Shown here one piece after another: positions 25,298 to 34,363 of a DNA stretch of 64,000 nucleotides; position 1 is the first letter of the stretch; every line of letters begins with the position of its first letter. Origin of the DNA: Gammaproteobacteria bacterium. Its GTDB lineage: Bacteria; Pseudomonadota; Gammaproteobacteria; Pseudomonadales; Azotimanducaceae. The stretch spans positions 30,726-94,725 of the forward strand of contig DUBB01000035.1 of NCBI GenBank assembly GCA_012960535.1, given 5' to 3'. The notes beneath the pieces were generated by a model. It saw only the letters and a list, made by a program, of their open reading frames with translations. It made no database searches and had not been told where the DNA came from. The translations under genes were made by a program, and so were the position numbers.

Positions 25298-27367
25298 ATG
25301 CAGAGGTTACTTTCAGGAGTGTTTATAGGCTGCCTGGCCGTGCTGGCACAGGCTGAGAACAGCGATGAAGTACGGTTTTTTAGCAGCCAGGACGTATTCA
25401 ATCTTGAGTTTGCCAGCGAGCCTCGGGTATCCCCGGACGGCCAGCAGGTTCTGTATCGGCGAAAAAGCAACGATATCATGACCGATTCAACTCGTAGCTC
25501 CCTATGGGTGGTGGATCTGGCTACAGGGTCGCATCGCCCACTGCTTTCAGATTTGAGAAATTACAGCTGGGCCAGATGGTCGCCAGATGGTTCGCGGATT
25601 GCCTACGTCGTGGTGGTTGATGGGATTGCACAGATAAAGGTTCTCTGGCTTGATAGCGGACGTTCCGGCCTGATTGCCAGTCCAGCTAAGAAACCTTCCA
25701 ACCTTAGCTGGTCACCTGATAATTTATCGCTGGCCTTTACCATGCCTGTGCCGGTCCAGCCGGAAACTCTGGTAAAGCCCAGGAAAAAACCTGCAAAGGC
25801 CAACTGGGCAGAACCGGCCAGGCTGATTACCTCAGTGCGTTATCAGTTTGATGGTCGGGGTATTGTTGCGCCTGAATCAAGGCAGGTATTTATCGTTCCA
25901 GCTGATGGCGGGACGCCGCGACAGTTAAGCCAGGGTGATTTTCAGCATCAGGGGCCATTGTCCTGGTCCAAGGATAGTCGCCGGATACTCTTTTCTGCAA
26001 ATCGACACAAAAACTGGTCGTTGGAAACCATCGAAAGCGACCTGTATCTTGTGGAAGTAAAGAGCCAGAAGCTCATTCAGGTCACGGATGAACCAGGCGC
26101 TGAATTTGGCGCCAGGTTTTCACCGGATGGCAGTTCAATTCTTTATCTCCACGAAACCAATGAACCCGTTGCCTATCGTCACACGCGCTTGCGCATTCAC
26201 GCCATAGTGGATGGAACCAGCCAGGCGCTACTTGCTGACGTGGATTACGCTATAAAATCCGCGCTGTGGAGTGATGCTGGTCGAACCATTAGTTTTCGGT
26301 TCGATCAGGATGGTGAACGAAAACTTGGCAAGGTAGATTGGCGTAATCAGTTTACTCAGATCAGTCATGAGGTAGGTGGGACCAGTCTGGGCAGGCCTTA
26401 TTTAAGCGGCGGTTTCCACTACAGCAATGGGACTTATGCATTTACCTATGCAAAAGCAGGCAGGCCCGCTGACCTGGCAGTCACCAGAGGTGATGCCATC
26501 AGACAGATGACGTTCTTGAACGATGACGTTTTAGCGCACAAAACCCTGGCTGAGGTCTTGCCGTTAGACTACAGATCCTCACTGGATAACGAGCTTATCC
26601 ATGGATGGTATGTCACCCCGCCAGATTTCGACCCGACCAGGCGATACCCGTTGATTCTGGAGATTCATGGCGGTCCACACAGTGCCTATGGGAATTTCTT
26701 CTCCGCAGAAATACAGCTGCTGGCGGCCAGCGGTTATATTGTATTTTATGACAATTATCGGGGCAGCACGTCTTATGGTGCCCGATTTGCCGGCCTTTTG
26801 CAGGATAAGTATGCCAGCGTGGATGATTTTACGGATCATATGAGTGGTATTGATCACATGCTCAAACTCGGATTTGTCGATGAACAGAATCTTTTTATTG
26901 CGGGGGGATCTGCAGGAGGCATTGCTGCCGCCTTTGCAATCGGTCTGACCAATCGATTCAATGCGGCAGTTGCTGCTAAACCGGTAATCAACTGGATCAG
27001 TAAAACGCTTACAGCAGATTCATCTGTCTATCAGATCAGGCACCAGTTCCCAGGGATGCCCTGGCAGCACTTTGAGCATTACTGGGCACGCTCGCCTTTA
27101 TCACAAATGGCGTCAATCACGACGCCAACCATGATATTAACGGGAGAACTGGATCGACGTACACCCATCTCAGAATCTGAGCAGTTTTATCAGGCATTGA
27201 AGTTAAAAGGTGTGGATAGCGTATTGGTTCGGCTACCTGATTCCTCTCATGGCATTGCCGCAAGACCCTCTCGCCTCATTGCTAAAGTGGACTACATGCT
27301 CGCCTGGTTTGAACGCTACCGTAAATCTGATCCAGGCTTGTCAGGCCAACAGGATCGTGTAAAGTGA
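25298..27367 (+). CDS. Secreted S9-family prolyl oligopeptidase-like peptidase
   Basis: The product has 689 residues from ATG at 25298, which gives a clean signal peptide (MQRLLSGVFIGCLAVLAQA); the frame is open upstream but would destroy the signal. Beta-propeller repeats (SPDGQQVLYRR, SPDGSRIAYV, SPDNLSLAF, SPDGSSILYL) fill about 30-430. The catalytic domain follows with GGSAGG (S538), ELDRRTP (D619) and SSHGIA (H651). It belongs to the S9 acylaminoacyl/dipeptidyl peptidase group and acts in the periplasm. The UGSC selenoprotein gene starts 25 bp after it. Confidence 0.92.
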   Translation: MQRLLSGVFIGCLAVLAQAENSDEVRFFSSQDVFNLEFASEPRVSPDGQQVLYRRKSNDIMTDSTRSSLWVVDLATGSHRPLLSDLRNYSWARWSPDGSRIAYVVVVDGIAQIKVLWLDSGRSGLIASPAKKPSNLSWSPDNLSLAFTMPVPVQPETLVKPRKKPAKANWAEPARLITSVRYQFDGRGIVAPESRQVFIVPADGGTPRQLSQGDFQHQGPLSWSKDSRRILFSANRHKNWSLETIESDLYLVEVKSQKLIQVTDEPGAEFGARFSPDGSSILYLHETNEPVAYRHTRLRIHAIVDGTSQALLADVDYAIKSALWSDAGRTISFRFDQDGERKLGKVDWRNQFTQISHEVGGTSLGRPYLSGGFHYSNGTYAFTYAKAGRPADLAVTRGDAIRQMTFLNDDVLAHKTLAEVLPLDYRSSLDNELIHGWYVTPPDFDPTRRYPLILEIHGGPHSAYGNFFSAEIQLLAASGYIVFYDNYRGSTSYGARFAGLLQDKYASVDDFTDHMSGIDHMLKLGFVDEQNLFIAGGSAGGIAAAFAIGLTNRFNAAVAAKPVINWISKTLTADSSVYQIRHQFPGMPWQHFEHYWARSPLSQMASITTPTMILTGELDRRTPISESEQFYQALKLKGVDSVLVRLPDSSHGIAARPSRLIAKVDYMLAWFERYRKSDPGLSGQQDRVK

Positions 27368-27392
27368 TAGCAACCTGTAAAAAGGATTTGAT

Positions 27393-27923
27393 ATGGCAAT
27401 ACAATTTCATAATCCAGAAGGCGCATCCGCAATAGCGGATACCGCCTATGAACTCAGCCTTACGCTCGATTCAGAGTCCACCGCCAGGATTGGTTTACTG
27501 GCAAATGGTTTCCCGGATTCAGAAGAGTTCCTGACGCTGATAGAAGCATCACTATTGAAGCATTGCCCAGGATTGGATATCCGGCGATATAATAAGGGTA
27601 ATGCCTCAGTCCCCGCGAGTAGCGAATTGTTATCCTCTATATCCGCAGACTGTGAGGGCTTGGTCACCGCTTATGGGCATTGAGGCAGCTGTACTACCGG
27701 CACCGTGCGTGACGGCATAGCCACAGCCAGGAATGGTATTCCATGCATAGCCCTGGTGACCGAAGATTTCTGGCCTCAGGGGGATTTCGTTGCACAGTCG
27801 CTAGGTATGTCCGCCTTACCCAGGGTTCAGCTGCCGCATCCGGTTGCAGGCAGTGGTAAAGCAAATATGCAGGTTATTGCTGAGGAGATAACGCCTAAGA
27901 TTATCGCAGCGTTTGCATTGTGA
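27393..27923 (+). CDS. UGSC-family selenoprotein (in-frame TGA read as selenocysteine)
   Basis: Read through one in-frame TGA at 27681-27683, the gene encodes 176 residues with selenocysteine at 97 in the context GHUGSCTTGTVRDGI. This is exactly the motif that names the UGSC (seleno)protein family, known from marine metagenomes and many genomes, with Cys variants. The frame continues in family-like sequence (ARNGIPCIALVTEDFW, LPRVQLPHPV) to a stop at 27921-27923 that overlaps the next start by 4 nt. A plausible SECIS hairpin lies directly behind the TGA. AAAAAGGAT precedes the ATG. The U-x2-C redox pair suggests a thiol/selenol oxidoreductase, but the function is unknown. Conventional calling splits it at 27683. 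Confidence 0.88.
27684..27722 (+). promoter_or_regulatory. Candidate bacterial SECIS element
   Basis: Directly after the TGA the RNA can pair GGC 27684-27686 with GCC 27720-27722, and GCUGU 27688-27692 with ACGGC 27712-27716 (one G-U). Inside, AC 27693-27694 pairs with GU 27709-27710, and GCA 27700-27702 with UGC 27706-27708 around a CCG loop. The apical loop lies about 20 nt after the TGA, where bacterial SECIS loops bind SelB. I paired it by eye; no folding was run. Confidence 0.55.
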
Positions 27924-28990
27924 CTGATTGGTTAACTGCCTCTGATGAGGCTGCTGCACTGGAGCTGCTGCATGCGCGGCAGTGCACGGATGGCTTGCCT
28001 GTTGTTATTCCTACCGATGAACGGGTGCAGAGGATGGTAATCCAGTCCAGTATGGAAGGTGATATGCGATTGGGCATTATGGGGCCGGCGGGTAAGGTGG
28101 CAACGGTTGAGAAAGTAGCTGTAGCGGCCGTTATGGCAGGCTGTCTGCCAGACTATATGCCCGTTGTTGTCGCAGCCGTCCAGGCAATTTTGAAACCTGA
28201 GTTTGATCTTACTGAAATGCAGGCAACGACCCACTGTACAGCGCCTTTGCTGATCGTCAACGGGCCTGCCAGGCGTGATTGTGGGCCGGTATCAAGCGGC
28301 TTCGGAGCACTGGGGCCGGGACACCGGGCCAATGCAAGTATTGGTAGAGCGCTACGCCTTGCTATGATTAATATCGGCGGAGGACGCGCCGGTACTTCTG
28401 ATATGGCGCTATTGGGCCATCCTGGAAAATTCACTTATTGTCTTGCTGAAGATGAAGAAAGTAGCCCGTTCGAGCCGCTTCATGTCAGCCGTGGTTTTAC
28501 TGAAGATGACAGTGTGGTGACAGTGATTGGTGCTGAAGCACCTCACTCAGTGATGTATAGCGGTAATGCAGACCTTCCTGATAACCATACGCGCCTTTTA
28601 GATGTGCTTGCTATTGGCCTGACCAATAGTGCTACCAATAATGCAGTGCTGGGCGGCGGCGCTGCGACCGTGGTGTTGAATCCAGACCATGCCCATATAC
28701 TGGCAAGTGCAGGCCTAAGTAGAATGAAGGTCTGTCAGGAATTGTATCAGCGATGCTATTTTGATAAGCCAGCGCAGGGTCCATTAAGTACGGGTTCTGG
28801 CAAGAAGCAGTCCGCGCATCGCAGGTGGTATTGCTTTGACTCAGCTGAACAGATTTTAGTGTTGATGGCGGGTGGCAGTGGCCTTTATTCCATGGTAATG
28901 CCTTCCTGGTGCGCCGGAAGCCATAAAAATTCGGCGATCAGTGTCCAGTTTGAATCCAACCCTTACTGTGAAGTACCCGTTCAATCCTAG
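27920..28990 (+). CDS. UGSC-associated conserved protein of unknown function
   Basis: The product has 356 residues. It starts at GTG 27920, which overlaps the selenoprotein stop as GTGA, so translation is probably coupled. Conserved-looking blocks are LLHARQCTDGLPVVIPT, KVATVEKVAVAAVMAGCLPD, QATTHCTAPLLIVNGP, GPGHRANASIGRALRL, GHPGKFTYCLAEDEE and SPFEPLHVSRGF. I recognise these as a widespread family that accompanies or is fused to UGSC proteins; its role is not known to me. Several Cys (near 22, 95, 110, 119 and 176) could take part in redox exchange with the Sec partner (inference). No signal peptide is seen. Confidence 0.7.
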   Translation: MTDWLTASDEAAALELLHARQCTDGLPVVIPTDERVQRMVIQSSMEGDMRLGIMGPAGKVATVEKVAVAAVMAGCLPDYMPVVVAAVQAILKPEFDLTEMQATTHCTAPLLIVNGPARRDCGPVSSGFGALGPGHRANASIGRALRLAMINIGGGRAGTSDMALLGHPGKFTYCLAEDEESSPFEPLHVSRGFTEDDSVVTVIGAEAPHSVMYSGNADLPDNHTRLLDVLAIGLTNSATNNAVLGGGAATVVLNPDHAHILASAGLSRMKVCQELYQRCYFDKPAQGPLSTGSGKKQSAHRRWYCFDSAEQILVLMAGGSGLYSMVMPSWCAGSHKNSAISVQFESNPYCEVPVQS

Positions 28991-29059
28991 TTTTTAGAAG
29001 CAGTCAACATCCTCTCTAAAAAGGAGTTTTCTGCGGATACGGGCTTGCGACAGGCCGAT

Positions 29060-30334
29060 TCAGGGTGTCCTGAGCTGGTCGCTGGGTTCGGTGAAAATGG
29101 GCTCACTAATTTTCATTAACCGATTTAAAAACACTGTTGCCATGGCAATCAGGATAGCAGTGACGGTTAGCAGGTTAAGGCCGGAATGAAAATTTCCAGT
29201 TATATCATAGAGAAGCCCTAAGCCTAACGGCCCTAAAACCCCACCAACCTCGGCCGCAGTGAAAAACAGACCGCTGGCAATCCCAGCATAGCGATCATTG
29301 ATTCCTGGAATTTCAATCAGCGCGAGAATGAGTACTGTCATGATGCTGGAGCGAACGATGCCTTGCAGCAACAGGCCGGTTGTCAGCACGGAAGTTGTCT
29401 GGGAGTGCAGTAAATAACTGGCCAGGGCGGCACACAGGCTTAGGCAGAACAGAATTTTGAAACGACGGCCTGGGGTCGCTAACCTTGGTATAGTCAGAGA
29501 ACCGAGGATACCGATGGCGGTGGGTATAGCAGCCCAGTAACCGGCTTCGATCAGGCTCATGCCGGTCAATTTTAATAATTCCGGCAACCAGTTATTGAGG
29601 CCATGATTAAAAGCGAAGATACCCACGCTCATAAGTAAGACCAATCGAACTGCTGGTAATTTGATCAGGGTAAGAAAAATTGCAGTCTGGCCCTGTGCCG
29701 GCATGTCGCTGGCTTGGCTTTCTCTGGTTTGCAGTTGTTCGTTTGATGCGATTATAAACCAGACCAGGGCGGTCAGGGCTGAGAAACCAGCGATGGCAAG
29801 CATGATGTTCTGCCATGACCCCATCAACGGTATTAGTAAGGAATGGGTCAGTGTGAGCGAAACGATACCGCCTATGGCTGGTCCAGTCATGTAAATGCCC
29901 ATTGCCAGCCCTCTGGACTGGCCTGAGAACCAGCGGGTGATGAGTTTGGGTGCGCCAGCAGAGATAATCGGGCCGCCAATACCAAAAATCATGACGGCAC
30001 AGATCATGGCATAGTAATCTGTGGAAAATGCTCTTGCCAGAGATGACAGTGCAATGATAACAGCACCGAGTGTTAACGCTGTTCTTGAGCCGATTCGGTC
30101 CAGCAGGATGCCACAGGGAATGGCAAATAATATATAGGTGAATTGCCAGGCACCCATGATACTACCCATGGCCGTATGGGAGATGTCAAGGTCAGCCTCG
30201 ATTAGCGATACCATCGGTGCCAGGCTGGTTGCGGTGAGCCCAAAAGCGGCATACAGCAGCCAGACGCCAACTAATATAATCCAACGGTAAATTGTAGATT
30301 CCTCAGGTGAAACGAGCGGAGCCGATTTTAGCAT
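29060..30334 (-). CDS. MFS transporter (CynX/NimT-like)
   Basis: The product has 424 residues with about 12 predicted membrane helices. The loop 2-3 motif is GILLDRIGSRTALTLG, matching the MFS signature G-x3-D-R-x-G-R, and GPIISAGAPKLITRWF resembles the cyanate/nitroimidazole transporter group. It sits in the inner membrane and moves a small organic ion. It is divergent from the next MFS gene with a 76-bp gap and ends 69 bp after the UGSC partner in convergent orientation. The substrate is unknown; a link to the surrounding catabolic genes is inference. Confidence 0.88.
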   Translation of the reverse strand: MLKSAPLVSPEESTIYRWIILVGVWLLYAAFGLTATSLAPMVSLIEADLDISHTAMGSIMGAWQFTYILFAIPCGILLDRIGSRTALTLGAVIIALSSLARAFSTDYYAMICAVMIFGIGGPIISAGAPKLITRWFSGQSRGLAMGIYMTGPAIGGIVSLTLTHSLLIPLMGSWQNIMLAIAGFSALTALVWFIIASNEQLQTRESQASDMPAQGQTAIFLTLIKLPAVRLVLLMSVGIFAFNHGLNNWLPELLKLTGMSLIEAGYWAAIPTAIGILGSLTIPRLATPGRRFKILFCLSLCAALASYLLHSQTTSVLTTGLLLQGIVRSSIMTVLILALIEIPGINDRYAGIASGLFFTAAEVGGVLGPLGLGLLYDITGNFHSGLNLLTVTAILIAMATVFLNRLMKISEPIFTEPSDQLRTP

Positions 30335-30410
30335 AGAATGACCGGTGCATTGCGACTGCCAGGACCGTGAAACGTGCTATGGTTGAGCCCCGATCGATAG
30401 TGGAAAAAAA

Positions 30411-31625
30411 GTGGCTGCACCCTTTTTTTATGGCTGGAAGATTGTTATTGCACTCTTCGTGGTACTGGCATTTAGCTCCGGGCTGGGTTTTTACAATCAC
30501 GCTATATTGATACAAGCGCTAACAACTGAGAGCCATTTTTCGGTCGAGGTTGCATCTTTTGCTGTGTCTATTTTTTTTGTTGTCAGTGGTTTAACGGGGC
30601 TGTTGATAGCGCCTCTGCTTGACCGCGTTGATATACGCTGGATTATGATTCCGGGTTCCCTGATTGCAGCCATTGGCTTATATCGGGTGGGCACGGCTCA
30701 TACCAATCTAGAGCTCTACCTGGTGTACACGTTATTTGGTTTTGGCTTTGCTGCTACCAGCCTGCTGCCTTCAACCACGCTGGTGGCAAGGTGGTTTGTT
30801 ATACACAGAGCTAGGGCACTGTCTATTGCCTCTACAGGCCTGTCAGTAGGTGGGATCATGATCACACCTGCCAGTGCGGTGCTCATCCGCGAGGTCGGCT
30901 TGGCGGAGGCTTCGAGTTGGTTGGCGGGGCTTTATCTCCTTGGCGTGATTCCCATCAGCGCTTGGTTCCTGCGATCTTCTCCAGCTTCAATGCGGTTGAT
31001 GCCAGATGGTGCAACCTGGCAGGGAAAAGAGCCCAGTCTTGACGGTGTTTATTTTCGGGTGGCTATCAGGGATGGCTTCTTCTGGGTTCTGAACATCTCC
31101 TATATTTTTGTCATGATGGCGCAGGTCGGGGGGATTGCCCATCAGTACGGATTGATTGCCGAACGATTGCCGCAGCAAACTGCACCCGCGGCGATCGCAA
31201 TTCTGCCCCTGTTCAGCATCCTGGGTCGATTGGCGGGTGGGTTTTTACTGGAATACTTTCCAATCCTGGTGTTCACCTTGGTGATGATCCTGCTGCAGAC
31301 AGCTGCTCTGATTCTGCTGGCTTTGAGTAACCAGGTGATGTGGTTATTTATCGGCCTGGCTGTTCTGGGTATTTCTGTTGGTAATCTACTCATGCTGCAA
31401 CCCTTGATTATTGCAGAAAGGTACGGCATGCGTGATTACAGTCGATTGTTCTCTTGGGCTAATCTGTGTACTGTCATTGGCGTTGCTACCGGGCCAGGCT
31501 TGTTGGGTTTAATGTACGCAGAATCTTCCTCTTATGAGTTACCTTATCTGTTTGCTGCTGCGGCGGGTTTGATTGCAGCTTGCTTGTATATGGTTTGCAT
31601 GTTGCTATCCGCTAGAGCGGATTAG
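30411..31625 (+). CDS. MFS transporter (monocarboxylate/oxalate-formate-like)
   Basis: The product has 404 residues. It starts at GTG 30411 (V-A-A-P-F-F-Y-G-W-K); no in-frame ATG fits and the N-terminus FYGWKIVIALFVVLAF is the usual opening of this MFS subgroup. About 12 helices follow, with LLDRVDIRWIM in the loop 2-3 position and VARWFVIHRARALSIASTGLS in helix 5, typical of the oxalate/formate and monocarboxylate porters. Its 3' end overlaps the opposing PHP lipoprotein gene by 21 bp. The substrate is unknown; a small carboxylate is a fair guess. Confidence 0.88.
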   Translation: MAAPFFYGWKIVIALFVVLAFSSGLGFYNHAILIQALTTESHFSVEVASFAVSIFFVVSGLTGLLIAPLLDRVDIRWIMIPGSLIAAIGLYRVGTAHTNLELYLVYTLFGFGFAATSLLPSTTLVARWFVIHRARALSIASTGLSVGGIMITPASAVLIREVGLAEASSWLAGLYLLGVIPISAWFLRSSPASMRLMPDGATWQGKEPSLDGVYFRVAIRDGFFWVLNISYIFVMMAQVGGIAHQYGLIAERLPQQTAPAAIAILPLFSILGRLAGGFLLEYFPILVFTLVMILLQTAALILLALSNQVMWLFIGLAVLGISVGNLLMLQPLIIAERYGMRDYSRLFSWANLCTVIGVATGPGLLGLMYAESSSYELPYLFAAAAGLIAACLYMVCMLLSARAD

Positions 31626-33068
31626 AAAAACCGGATTAGTGTAAAACCATAGATCTGCCCAGGGATCTTCTCCTGGTTCATCGGGGCTGGGTTCAAGGTC
31701 GTTGGTATTTGATCCGCGAATTCTGAAATAGCTCGAGCTGGATACAGGCAGGTTGAATGAAACCGAGATGTACCCGTGCGCGTCAACTTGCCAGTCAGCC
31801 GCATGAAATCGCTTGATGACTTTTGCGGAAGGATTATTATTGGCTGGCGTTTGTGTTGCGGTCGAGATCAGGCCCTGGATCACATCCAGGTGGTCTAAGC
31901 TGACTTCCCTGCCTGAAAAATTGACGCCGCCAGGGTCTCTTACTTTTATTGAGACATGGACCGTCTGGTCCTGTTTAAATTCGAGAGTCTGGCCAATACC
32001 AGCACTTGCCGAAGCAGTCTGGGCCTTAACGTAAATCTCTGATATGAGATCGCCAGTGGTAACAAAGACCTGCCCAGAGCGAAGTGCTTCTATAACGCCC
32101 TGGTAAGTCGCTGAAGCATGGACGTAAGTCTTCGAATACTCGCCCGGCCAGAAATCGACACCGCCTTCTGTATAGTGAACATGGGAGTCACTGTTTGCGG
32201 TAATCCACCAATGTCGCCCTTCACCCAGCATAGCATCCCAGAATCCACCCACCACGGCTGTCATCTGGTCAAAGCCACCCAGGGTAGGAAATTGGCGGTA
32301 GTATCCCCTGAATTGCATGGCGGGGTCGGCAAGGCTTTGTGAGGTTGACAGGCTGATTGCCTGGTGACCGGGAGCCCCTTCCATACCAACTGCCACATCC
32401 GGTGCGACATCATTCCAGGCACGCAGTTCTGCTGGGGCATGCAGACCAAAAACACCGAGTTTGGTCGCCGACCGTGACGGGTGATGAGCAAACACAAGGG
32501 GTCTCGGATGAATGGATTGCATGGTTTTTAGCGCCAGCAACATCTGTTCATGGTCGTTTCTGGAATCATCAGCAGGGTAGACTTCGCGGCTGTCAAACTG
32601 GCTTTCAAGCAGTAGCAGATGGTGTGCCTCGGCTTCCGTATGTGGCACGATGATACTGCTGTGATCTCCGCCCGGGCTATTCAGTTCCATGCCGTAGAAT
32701 TGAAGAATTTCCGGAATGACCTGGCGGGACCTAACCAGTTCTGGATAGGCCAGTTCGAAATTGACTTTGCTGTGCTTGGGTCCGCCGTGATCCGTTGTTA
32801 CCATCCAGGTCAAGCCATGATGCCGCGCCATAAGCGCATTCATTGCCGTTGGGTAGATGGCATCACCCCCTATTACGGGACTAGGGGGGCTGGATTCAAG
32901 GTTCCAGCCGACGCTATATCGTGAGTGGATGTGATGATCACCTGAGAGCCAGCGGGTTTGATCGGTTGATGTTGCCGGTACGGCTGTATGCTGTGCAGGT
33001 AATGAAAGGGTATGGGAGCAGCCGAGGGTCAGCATGCTGGTCAATATTGAGTACAGTGCAATTTTCAT
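31605..33068 (-). CDS. PHP-type (CehA/McbA-like) metallohydrolase lipoprotein
   Basis: The product has 487 residues. A lipoprotein signal ends in LTLGC, placing it in the envelope. The metal motif GDHHIHSRYSVG (about 43-54) and TTDHGGPKHSK (about 90-100) are the HxH and DH elements of the PHP fold. HHPSRSA, DSHVHYT and a C-terminal beta domain follow, as in CehA/McbA-type phosphoesterases and carbamate hydrolases. The substrate is unknown. It overlaps the MFS transporter tail by 21 bp, so the two transcripts are antisense at their ends. Confidence 0.82.
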   Translation of the reverse strand: MKIALYSILTSMLTLGCSHTLSLPAQHTAVPATSTDQTRWLSGDHHIHSRYSVGWNLESSPPSPVIGGDAIYPTAMNALMARHHGLTWMVTTDHGGPKHSKVNFELAYPELVRSRQVIPEILQFYGMELNSPGGDHSSIIVPHTEAEAHHLLLLESQFDSREVYPADDSRNDHEQMLLALKTMQSIHPRPLVFAHHPSRSATKLGVFGLHAPAELRAWNDVAPDVAVGMEGAPGHQAISLSTSQSLADPAMQFRGYYRQFPTLGGFDQMTAVVGGFWDAMLGEGRHWWITANSDSHVHYTEGGVDFWPGEYSKTYVHASATYQGVIEALRSGQVFVTTGDLISEIYVKAQTASASAGIGQTLEFKQDQTVHVSIKVRDPGGVNFSGREVSLDHLDVIQGLISTATQTPANNNPSAKVIKRFHAADWQVDAHGYISVSFNLPVSSSSYFRIRGSNTNDLEPSPDEPGEDPWADLWFYTNPVFLIRSSG

Positions 33069-33500
33069 ATTTTTCTAATATTGTAACCTACAGAGCAGAC
33101 CACCATAGCTCCATAGGTAATTGATTGCACTCAAAATTTGATATTTTTGGCCGTGCATCGCTAGTCTAATTGCCGCGCTGCAGAACTAATAATTCAGCTG
33201 CAGCAGGCGGCGCCCAGAAAGCCCTGTAACGGTGCAGGCGCTGTCAGTCTGCAGTCCTTGTCAAGCTGAGGTGGGCTGAGGTATATGTATCGGTTCAGGC
33301 GGGGTTTCAGGGGATCTATGGGGCACCGTAAGCCGAAGGCTGCAAAATAACGCAGGGGTGATGGAACCTAGCAATGAGATGATTATTGGAGGCCCAGTTT
33401 CAGTTGACTCGATGCTGTGAAAATGTGGACCTGCTCTGGTATTGTTAATATCAACTATGGGTGAATGCATAACGGATCGCCATCGCTACAAGGAGAATAT
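33069..33500. other. 432-bp divergent intergenic region, no gene seen
   Basis: It lies between the PHP lipoprotein and an SDR. A minus-strand frame at 33261-33470 and the short N-terminal extension of the SDR (33465-33500) are not supported by ribosome sites. No RNA gene is recognisable. Confidence 0.4.
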
Positions 33501-34247
33501 GTGGATAAGGAATTCAAAGGAAAAGTTGTGTTGATAACGGGTGGAAGCCGGGGCCTGGGGCGGGCTATGGCCCTTGGATTTGCAGGTCAGGGCGCGGATC
33601 TGGCTATCGCCAGTCGTAATCTGGAATCTTGTCAGCGAACAGCCGATGAAATCAGGGCAATGGGCGTACAGGCACAACCCTATAGCGTGCATGTAGGCCA
33701 TTGGGATGAATTAGACGCGTTGGTAGAAGGGGTTTACAAAGACTTCGGGCGGATAGATGTGCTAATTAACAATGCCGGTATGTCGCCCTTGTATGAATCG
33801 CTGGATACCGTTACAGAAGCCCTGTTTGACAAGGTGATTGGGGTTAACTTGAAAGGGCCCTTCCGACTGATGGCTAACGTGGCCAGGCGGATGCAGGACA
33901 GCGGCGGTGGTTCTATTATTAATGTCAGCAGTACCGCGTCGGTTTCAGCGAGTCCAAATTCAGAGCCCTATGGGGCCGCCAAAGCAGGCTTGAATGCACT
34001 AACTCGTTCTTTTGCTTCTGCGTATGGCCCGTTAGTCAGGGTTAACTGTATTATGGCCGGCCCTTTTCTGACAGATATCAGTAAAGCCTGGGATATGGAA
34101 GCTTTCGAGCAGAGGGCTGCAGTCAGCATACCCATGGGAAGAGGCGGCGAGCCAGAGGAAATTGTAGCTGCTGCACTGTATTTTGCCAGTTCAGCAGCTA
34201 GCTTTACCACGGGGGCCGTGCTGGCAGTGGATGGTGGGGCTCACTGA
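33501..34247 (+). CDS. Short-chain dehydrogenase/reductase (SDR)
   Basis: The product is 248 residues from GTG 33501. An AGGAG sits 5 nt upstream of this GTG (VDKEFKGKVVLITGG), whereas the ATG at 33465 has no ribosome site, so GTG is preferred. Motifs: TGGSRGLG cofactor turn, NNAG, catalytic Ser in INVSSTAS, and YGAAK. It ends in the usual TTGAVLAVDGG. It is separated by 116 bp from the zinc alcohol dehydrogenase, and both are alcohol/ketone oxidoreductases on the same strand, so they may act in sequence (inference). Confidence 0.9.
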   Translation: MDKEFKGKVVLITGGSRGLGRAMALGFAGQGADLAIASRNLESCQRTADEIRAMGVQAQPYSVHVGHWDELDALVEGVYKDFGRIDVLINNAGMSPLYESLDTVTEALFDKVIGVNLKGPFRLMANVARRMQDSGGGSIINVSSTASVSASPNSEPYGAAKAGLNALTRSFASAYGPLVRVNCIMAGPFLTDISKAWDMEAFEQRAAVSIPMGRGGEPEEIVAAALYFASSAASFTTGAVLAVDGGAH

Positions 34248-34363
34248 GTTGTTAGGCTTAGCAGAGAATTGTCGTAAATTGTCTGCGGATTTAATAACTC
34301 GATATTGATATGCTTGAGGGGTTGAGTTGTTTATGCACACCAAATCGATTAACAGAAGGATCA

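Noticed and set aside
27393..27683. First half of the UGSC gene as a separate short protein ending at TGA
   Set aside because: The same frame resumes past the TGA with the exact UGSC motif and ends in an overlap with the next gene, so read-through is far more likely.
33465..33500. N-terminal extension of the SDR from ATG 33465
   Set aside because: The AGGAG site fits GTG 33501 instead, and the added residues are not part of the SDR fold.
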